Positions 57,051 through 64,000 of a DNA stretch of 64,000 nt are shown piece after piece (the stretch's first letter is position 1; each line of letters starts with the position of its first letter). Origin of the DNA: Corallium rubrum (lineage: Eukaryota > Cnidaria > Anthozoa > Scleralcyonacea > Coralliidae); assembly GCA_964035015.1 (NCBI GenBank), contig OZ036017.1, forward strand, positions 3,955,753 to 4,019,752, written 5' to 3'. The notes under the pieces were generated by a model. It saw only the letters and a list, made by a program, of their open reading frames with translations. It was not told where the DNA came from and did not search any database. The translations under genes were made by a program, and so were the position numbers.

Positions 57051-57580
57051 CAAGACGCCCGCTAGGCGTTAACTTGGGCTACTGGGCATGGCGGACATGT
57101 TAGAAAGCGAGTTAGAAAGCACAGTCACTTGTTTTAGAAATAACAGTTTTTTTATTGACTACTATTATAAACTTACATGCTTGGACAACCTAGATTGGGA
57201 CAACATAGAATTCATACACTGAAAGCTTCATGACATTGCTTTAACTATATCTCGAACTATATGTACGGTATTGTGACATTTTGTGTACATATTACACTTT
57301 AATATCTTAGTTATTGTTAATAAACTGTTTAGATGGTGTTCACAGATCTCACATGACGATATCTGAAGTCATTCATTTTAAAGGCCGCAACAGCATTATC
57401 AACAGCACTGCTCATGCTAGATATCAAGTTAGCATCACCAGATATGTTCAATTGTATATACTTTTGGCATTCTTACATATAACTTTGGTGTTCACATATT
57501 CTTACATATAACTTTGGCATTGATACATATACTTTTAGCATTTATAAATATACTTTTGGTATTCTTATACATTGGTATTC
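57051..57580. other. Non-coding stretch
   Basis: ACAAGACGCC-----AGGCGTT near 57048 resembles a word at 30943 (ACAAGACGCCTGGTCAGGCG). Short ACTTTTGGCATT-type repeats lie at 57460-57570. No gene. Confidence 0.4.
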
Positions 57581-57589
57581 ATATTGGCT

Positions 57590-60500
57590 TTAATTGGGGT
57601 TGCTCTTTCATTAATACCAGATATATCAATGTTATAAAGTCATTTAATACCACTGAGTAATAAATTGGTGGTTGACGGTTTAATAGTCCAACTCACCAGG
57701 GGCGGATCTAGGAATTTTGATACCTTAGTCAAAGTTGCTGTGGGCCCATGTTTCTAGGGGGGTCTGGGGGCATGCCCCCCCCCCGAAAATCTCTGAAATG
57801 GCATTTCCTGCATTCTGACAGCACAGTTGAGCAAAATTTTAAATGTTTTAAAACATGTTTTTAATGGACATTTTATCATTTTCAAGAAACATTTTATCTA
57901 AATTGACTTTGATATTTTCTTGTCTTAGAAACCTTGTGATAGTTTGCAAGGCTAAGTTTTTCCAGGAATGAGGGTGGGGAAATCCAATAAACAGTAGAGA
58001 GGTATGTGGTCACATTCTAATATAAAAAAGTTGGCTGTTTTGCTCTATGTCAAAGTTCATCAGTATGCCTAGGAAACACCAGTTACATTGTTTCCGCAGT
58101 CAGTGAATCCAACATGGACAGCCTGACCAACACGCAAGTGAAGGTCTAGCTGAATTTAACATTCTGCATAACCCAGAGCAAGGTGGGCTACCTTCCATGG
58201 CTGTTGAGCCCCACCTACCCAGAGCTGTCTGGCTTTCAAATGCCTGATACTTGCCTTTTAAACCTCAACCCAAGCAGACAATGTCTGGTTAGTAGGAGTC
58301 AGGAGAGGCTTTTGTTAATGACCATAATGGACATTACAAGGACATTGACATAGAGGAGCTCAACTCTCTACATCATCCCGATCATTCTAACCCCATCTAA
58401 TATTCCACTACCCATCCCCCTACTATCCCATGTTACTATGAGCTGTCTGGTTTTCAGGCACCAGCAACCCAAGTTCAATTCCTGTCCAATGCATTTTAAA
58501 TCAGATTAAAATTTCATAATAGCCACATGTGAGAAGAATGCTTACTTGATGTATAACGATAATACATGGAAATTTGTAGAAATGTTAGATATTTATTGCT
58601 TAGCTTTTGATCTGTTTCCCCAGGCCCAAACCTTATTACTTATATGTTTAAAAGTTATATGTTATTACTTATAATACTGTATGTTATATATTTGACAATT
58701 AACTGACTTGTAATATGAACTGAGGACGAATGTATTATGTAAACTACTGTGGAAAGGCAATCTGTCTCTGCATCATGATTATGATATACTAGTGAGTATC
58801 TAGAATTGAAACACTAAGTTGTGTTTATAGTATTACATGAAGCATTTAATAGCATTGGTTTATACCAGTGTGCTCAAGTGCTCAACGCAGATTATGCTAA
58901 TATGGAACGGATATCAACAAAGATGACAAAAGAATAACATCGATATTGAATCCATATTGATGAACTACTGTACCTATAAGCTTACCTTAGAGCGACATAT
59001 GGCTTACTCTAGCTTGTCCGCCTTCATGTGTTGGGTCTTCTTTCCATCCTTGTATAAGGATTTAACACTAAACTTCGCATGAAGCTTCCGATCCGAGAGG
59101 ATAGCACAAGCTTGGATTTTCGAAGACAAATCGCAATAGATTTGTCACAATAACTCATCGTTATTACTCTTCAGAGCGCTCTGCACACGTTCTAAGACGT
59201 TTGTCGAAGCCCTCTGGTCGAAGCCATGATATCAAAGCCCGCGTGTAATCTCTGTTCATGCTGCAAGATGCTGCAAGATACAGCTTCATCCGGCGGATTG
59301 CGGCCAAGATTTAGTTTCTAGCCAATCAAAATCTAGCCTGCGTTAAAAATATTTACTTCCGACGTAATTGCATTTACTTCCGACGTAATTCCATTGGCTT
59401 TGACCAATCAGCGCTCATGATTCCGACGTATTTCGGCCATTTTGACGTGGATAAATGTGCCGGTCGGTGACCACTTCCCGCCATAGTTACCTCTTATACG
59501 GTTCTAGTGCCGCTGGCGGCCACAAGTCGCCACAGAATAACTTGCGCGGCGTCGACGAGGGCTCTAGAAATTATGACATTATTCTCCAGCAAAGAATAAA
59601 CCGTATCTTGCCAAATACGTTAAAAATTGGAAAATCAGAAGAAACCCTTAAATTTTCCCATCTCAGATTTTTTACCTTAGTCGCTTGATGTGTTTGACGT
59701 ATATTAAATTCGCCCCTGCAAAGTCACAACTCCAACTGTGTGGTCGTAGAAGCCATTTACTTCAGATGCCAGTGTTAATTTGTTTGCTCCTTCATTAATA
59801 CCAGTTATATCAATGTTATAAAGTCATTTGATACCAGAGTACTAAATTGGTGGTTGACGGTTTAATAGTCCAACTCACAACTCCAACTGCATGGTCGTAG
59901 AAGCTATTTACTTCAGATGCCAGTGTTAATTTGTTTGCTCCTTCATTAATACCAGTTATATCAATGTTATAAAGTCATTTGATACCAGAGTACTAAATTG
60001 GTGGTTGACAGTTTAATAGTCCAACTCACAACTCCAACTGTGTGGTCGTATAGAAGCCATTTATTTCAGACGTCACTGTTAATTTGTTTGCTCCTTCATT
60101 AATACCAGTTATATCAATGTTATAAAGTCATTTAATACCAGAGTAATAAATTGGTGGTTGACGGTTTAATAGTCTAACTCACAACTCCAACTGCATGGTC
60201 GTAGAAGCCATTTACTTCAGATGCCAGTGTTAATTTGTTTGCACCTTCATTAATACCAGATATATCAATGTTATAAAGTCATTTAATACCAGAGTAATAA
60301 ATTGGGGGTTGACGGTTTAATAGTCCAACTCACAACTCCAACTGTGTGGTCGTATAGAAGCCATTTACTTCATGACACCAGTGTTAATTTGTTTGCTCCT
60401 TCATTAATACCAGATATATGAATGTTATAAAGTCATTTAATATATATATACCAGAGTAATAAATTGGTGGTTGGTGCTGTAATGGTCCAAACACAACTTC
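57590..60500. repeat. ~150-bp minisatellite, six units, split by a hAT
   Basis: Units carry CAACTCCAACTG-RTGGTCGTA, TTCAGATGCCAGTGTTAATTTG, TTCATTAATACCAG and ATTGGTGGTTGACGGTTTAATAG. Five full units lie at about 59727-60490, and the end of one lies at 57590-57696 before the hAT insertion. Confidence 0.9.
57697..59718. mobile_element. Non-autonomous hAT, 2.0 kb
   Basis: Starts CAGGGGCGGATCTAGG and ends AATTCGCCCCTG. The interior near 58060-58260 (GTATGCCTAGGAAACAC, CATGGACAGCCTG, CTGATACTTGCC) matches 32380-32500 of the 5.1-kb hAT, so it is a derivative of the same family. Flanks CAACTCAC and CAA(A)GTCAC resemble a decayed 8-bp duplication. No transposase domain. The frame at 59455-59688 is unassigned. 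Confidence 0.8.
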
Positions 60501-60797
60501 AACAGCATCTCAATTTTGCTGAGGCTTCTCATGATTATACCAGATGTTTAGTTTTATCTAAAATATGAAACATGGAGAAAATAAGTGGGTTAAAAAGCAA
60601 TTAAGCTATGGATGCATGGGAACTTTGCAATATTAAAGAACATTTACATAGAGATTCAGTATAATTTTTTTACTTACATTAATTTGTTGTCCAATGGATC
60701 AGGTTGTCCAGGTGTTCAAGTCGATCCTTTTCAGGATAGAGGCACAAGTAATAGGTGCACCATCCCAAGTACAAGTGGAGCGTAACTGCACTAATTC

Positions 60798-61034
60798 AGG
60801 GGTGACCCATTAGAAATCTTTGGAGGGGGTAAAAAAATTATTTCTAAGCCTGACATTTTTTGTCCTATGTAAGCTCTGCTGGATTTGTTTTTGGACAATA
60901 AAGGTGTTATTTATTAAAGTTGTAAACAGTTTGCCAGTATTCTCTGTATATTGCCTGCAGGATTTTTTGATCACTTTCCCTTGCACAGGAATTGTCACCC
61001 CCTCCCTGCAAGATTTCCAATGGCCCACCCCTTA
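60798..61034. mobile_element. hAT-like MITE, ~235 bp
   Basis: CAGGGGTGACCCATTAGAAATCTT at the left and an imperfect inverse (AAGGGGTGGGCCATTGGAAATCTT on the minus strand) at the right, each followed inward by a GGGGGT-rich block. Termini of CAGGGGTG type suit hAT. Duplication unclear. Confidence 0.6.
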
Positions 61035-61500
61035 TTGATAAATATAGTTTGTGAATATGGATCCATGGAACTCTGAGGAAACATGGTACATGTACATGGT
61101 GTAAGATAAACTTGCTTGATAACAATTGCCAGAAAGAATTGGATATAACTACATGTAATTAATATAATATTTCAATTAATGTGACAGATATAATTATTCC
61201 CTAGTTGCAATATTGTAATACGATTTTGATAGCATCATGATCAGAATAATATACATTGACTACATAATTGTCAATTATTTGAAATACTGTGGATCTAACA
61301 TACACATGATCTAATAAGCTACCAGACGCTAATGATTCAAGCGGTTCTTTAAAAGGAAAGGCCGAACAATCAAGCAAATACTAATGGCACACACACACAA
61401 AGTTTTGTGGAGAAGGGGTTTGGGGTGAAGTACTCCGATTGTCTAAAATTGTGGTCAAACATCATCCCAGCGACTCATTATTACATGGCCTTAGATTGTT
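61035..61500. other. Non-coding stretch
   Basis: AT-rich, no supported frame. A CA tract is at 61389-61399. Confidence 0.4.
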
Positions 61501-61504
61501 GTCC

Positions 61505-61640
61505 TGGGGTATATAATCCCCATTAGGACTCTGCTAATGCCCTAGGGGTAATAATCCCCGAGTAGGACATATCCTGCCAAAGGGGTAGCGACCCCCTAAG
61601 ACATCGACCTGAACCAAGGGGTCATAATCCCCTTGGACAG
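61505..61640. repeat. Four short GGGGT...AATCCCC palindromes
   Basis: GGGGTATATAATCCCC, AGGGGTAATAATCCCCG, AGGGGTAGCGACCCCCT and AAGGGGTCATAATCCCCTT lie within 135 bp, just downstream of the tyrosine-recombinase fragment. Purpose unknown. Confidence 0.6.
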
Positions 61641-61719
61641 TTCTTACGATTCGACTGATCATTATATTTACATAAAATAACCTGAGTCTATGGGCTTGAA
61701 GGTGACCATTGGGAGCACT

Positions 61720-62460
61720 TCATCCCCAAAAATACACAGAATGTGTATTCCCCATAGACGAAGTATCCCTCCCCCCGAAACGCACAATGGCAATATAGCG
61801 ATTTTTGGACATGTAGAAGGAAAAACTATACATGGTTAGTATCTCGACGTCGGCCAGCGTGGCTGATACACTTGATAGAGTGGATGTAGGGGTCTTTATA
61901 TAGCGTTCGTAACAATCCGATGGCCAACGTCCTAATGTCTTAACGAGCCAAGAAGGCAATTTTTCTGAAGCTGCAGTTGTAGCAGCACCAATGCGGTAGC
62001 TATGACCGGCATATTGTGAAGCGTTGAAACCGGCCTGAGTAAGTAATTTCCGCGTCCCCGAGGTTAAAGTCTGTTTCGTCAGATGTTTTCCTGAGCGGAA
62101 TCATTGGCTCCCACCGTTACCGTATGACCTATGCGAAAAGGGGTCAGTCTTGGACTCTTTAATAATGAACGCTTGATTTCCTGTTCCTATCCCTGGTGTA
62201 AGATGTATATCTGGGTTTAATTTGGAATTGCATGTTAGCTCTCCAAGACGAAGAAAACCGAAAAATGCTAAAGTCATAGCTGCCCAAATCATCACAGAAT
62301 CATAGTTAGTTGTGGTTGGAATAGCGAGCATCATTTGGAAAAGTTGTATCTCGATTGACTATGTTATAATCGGTAAGCGCACTCGAATTTGGTCTCCATG
62401 AGAACGTTTTATATCGCGTAAGACTAGTTGCAAGCGTAAAGTTCAATTGAAATCCGTGGC
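61720..62460 (-). pseudogene. Tyrosine recombinase (DIRS/Ngaro- or Crypton-type) C-terminal fragment
   Basis: Minus strand 62334-62101 reads MIWAAMTLAFFGFLRLGELT and continues to FIIKESKTDPF; it includes the LRLGEL box with the first catalytic Arg. 62080-61720 reads AGFNASQYAGHSYRIGAATT (HxxR box) and LVKTLGRWPSDCYERYI with the candidate nucleophile Tyr. These are the hallmark boxes of tyrosine recombinases. The fragment is broken and no other element parts were recognised nearby, so the element type stays open. Confidence 0.78.
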
Positions 62461-62649
62461 GTATGTGATAGTGACGGACGGCTGCTGTATAGATTTAATG
62501 GATGAATGCTAAGTACGCAACGAATTCTGTCAAGAGCGCTTTGGTGGCAGGCAGACAGTGTTCGATTGGTTTATTTATTACGCTTGTACAAATTAACGAA
62601 GGCGAGAACGCGTTTTTCACCTGCGCTGTAAGCCTGTTTTGTATCAACA

Positions 62650-62873
62650 TTATTAACATTTATAAACCTTTCATTTCTTAAGGTTTTTCAATTTGCTTTC
62701 TGGATAGCTTTTCAGTTAGAAGTACCAAAATTAAACTTAGCGCACCACCGCCAAATCTGTTAAGAGTGCATGCCTTTCTTCTTGCATTTTTGTTACCAAT
62801 CGTTTAAATACCTGATTACCTGGTAATCGTAACTTCTATTTTTGTTGGAGAAAGTATCTACATTACCGTGATA

Positions 62874-62924
<51 letters not shown>

Positions 62925-63425
62925 CACACATTTCGTTTCTTATGGTTTTCTTTTTGCGTTGGCGGTAGGTTTCCAGTTGTGAATATTGAAAATTAATTCA
63001 AGACGTGCTTTGTGGCGTTTTCCACAGATTTATATTATCCATGACTTAAATAATCATAACTTCAGTTCTATTTTTCCGATTTTCTTCAACAAAATATCTA
63101 CATTACCATAAGAATATAAACGTTTCATTTCGTAAGGTTTTCGTTTTACGTTCTCCTTAGGGTTCGAGTTAGGAAAATTGAAATTAAATTTACTCATTAT
63201 ATACCGGAAGACGTGTTAAACGGTGTTTTGTTTCGATTATTATAATAGCCTTCGCTTAATTCTAACTTCGGTCCTGTCTTTCCGAATTTGTTCCCCAAAG
63301 TATGGTTGCTATAACCATTCAAGCTACAATAATGTATCTAAGTTCCTTTACCTCACCAATCATACAATCGACGCTCATGCACGTCCGGGATACATTATCG
63401 AGTTGCGAATATTGAAATTAACTTA
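62650..63425. repeat. Diverged ~200-270-bp tandem repeat
   Basis: Three units begin with ATAAACCTTTCATTTCTTAAGG-like blocks near 62660, 62925 and 63117. They continue with AATATTGAAATTAA, TTCTATTTTT and ATCTACATTACCRT blocks. A (TA)n tract at 62873-62919 lies in the first unit. Confidence 0.75.
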
Positions 63426-63429
63426 GCGC

Positions 63430-63912
63430 ATGACCGCGAAACATAAGAGCCCTTTTCGCATGATTTTTCTTATCGCAGGAACTGCGCTATTGCCCACCCT
63501 TGTTAAGTTATCGCTTTGCATATTTACCAGAAAGAACACACGACCAACCGAAGCTATCGAAGATTTGAAATCTTATGGTTGGCTGGAGGCTGACGTGATG
63601 TTTCCGCAGTTCTTGTCGTCGGCACGCAGTGGTCCAAAGATTGGATGGTCTGTTCTGTCATGGAAGGGCCAGCCAAGTCGGAAAGATGCGTCATCTTTTG
63701 AAAAACACGTTCAGTGCTACAATTGTCGATCTTTGCAGTGTATCCATGACGAGCGTGTGTATCAGAGATTACACTGTGTGACGAATGGCTCCCTTTTGGT
63801 TTCCCGTTCACGGTTCAATGCAACGCGCGTCTTCCGCACTGTTCTAGCTCCTGTACTCGAAAGCTTGAATTCTCGACATATAGATTCCGTTTCTCTGGAT
63901 CGTTTGGTGTAG
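63430..63912 (+). CDS. Unassigned 160-codon frame near the window end
   Basis: Starts ATGACCGCGAAACATAAG and ends TAG. A hydrophobic stretch at residues 10-32 (MIFLIAGTALLPTLVKLSLC) could be a membrane or signal segment. The rest is Ser/Arg-rich with several Cys/His (CYNCRSLQCIHDE) but no domain is recognised. Base composition is GC-richer than the flanking repeats, which favours real coding. It directly follows the tandem repeat, and a GAAGAGCCGTCR word is repeated after its stop (63917, 63987). It could be a host single-exon gene, an exon or an element frame. Confidence 0.35.
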   Translation: MTAKHKSPFRMIFLIAGTALLPTLVKLSLCIFTRKNTRPTEAIEDLKSYGWLEADVMFPQFLSSARSGPKIGWSVLSWKGQPSRKDASSFEKHVQCYNCRSLQCIHDERVYQRLHCVTNGSLLVSRSRFNATRVFRTVLAPVLESLNSRHIDSVSLDRLV

Positions 63913-64000
63913 TCATCGAAGAGCCGTCGTGGGGATTCTTGAGGTCGTACTCGTATCCTAGTTCTAGTTCGTCTGGCGCGGACTTTGAAGAGCCGTCATG

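Overview
The window is AT-rich eukaryotic DNA made almost entirely of mobile elements. The repeat set points to a marine invertebrate, most likely a cnidarian (anthozoan). It includes Penelope-like elements with GIY-YIG endonuclease, Ty1/copia, hAT with TTF/DUF4371-type transposase, Harbinger/CACTA/mariner-type MITEs, a 5S-rRNA-derived SINE and many palindromic foldbacks. The species cannot be fixed from the sequence.

One host gene is recognised with good support. It is the mitochondrial DNA polymerase gamma accessory subunit (POLG2), on the + strand. Three consecutive 3' coding exons are visible at 5708-5840, 7876-8073 and 53348-53553. Splice sites and codon phases agree across both junctions, so the intron at 8074-53347 is about 45 kb long and contains nearly everything else in the window. 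Upstream POLG2 exons were not recognised.

Layout: 1-5700 holds short tandem repeats, foldbacks and a mariner-like MITE. 8074-14900 holds dispersed repeat families, foldbacks, two abutting Harbinger-type MITEs and a large (TTCTG)n array in one arm of a palindrome. 15247-20742 is a head-to-head pair of Penelope-like elements (PLE family 1); the second is split by a 1.4-kb insertion that carries helically spaced palindromes. 21487-23025 is a PLE of a second family inside a dispersed repeat. 23898-30340 is a broken Ty1/copia fossil interrupted by a CACTA-like MITE and by a Harbinger-like element with a MADF gene, itself interrupted by a 1.1-kb foldback. 30530-31804 is a Harbinger-type element. 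32187-37332 is a 5.1-kb hAT with a perfect 8-bp target duplication, a decayed transposase and a second gene of OTU/vertnin type. 37948-39003 holds a MITE and a 5S-SINE. 40080-44985 is a second PLE cluster, including a copy with a 633-codon frame, flanked by inverted (TA)n-linked repeats. 45170-47500 holds repeats. 47530-53300 is an inverted repeat with arms of about 1 kb carrying an unrecognised spliced gene; its spacer holds a second hAT terminus with another OTU/vertnin-type gene. Downstream of POLG2 are a 1.6-kb tandem duplication, a 150-bp minisatellite split by a non-autonomous hAT, a tyrosine-recombinase fragment, a 245-bp tandem repeat and an unassigned 160-codon frame.

The most notable observations are: two hAT copies whose accessory OTU/vertnin-like gene shares intron position and phase; hammerhead-ribozyme-like folds at the 3' ends of the PLEs; the repeated head-to-head PLE architecture next to (TA)n; and five ATCTTATAAGAT palindromes at about 20-24 bp spacing next to a terminal repeat.
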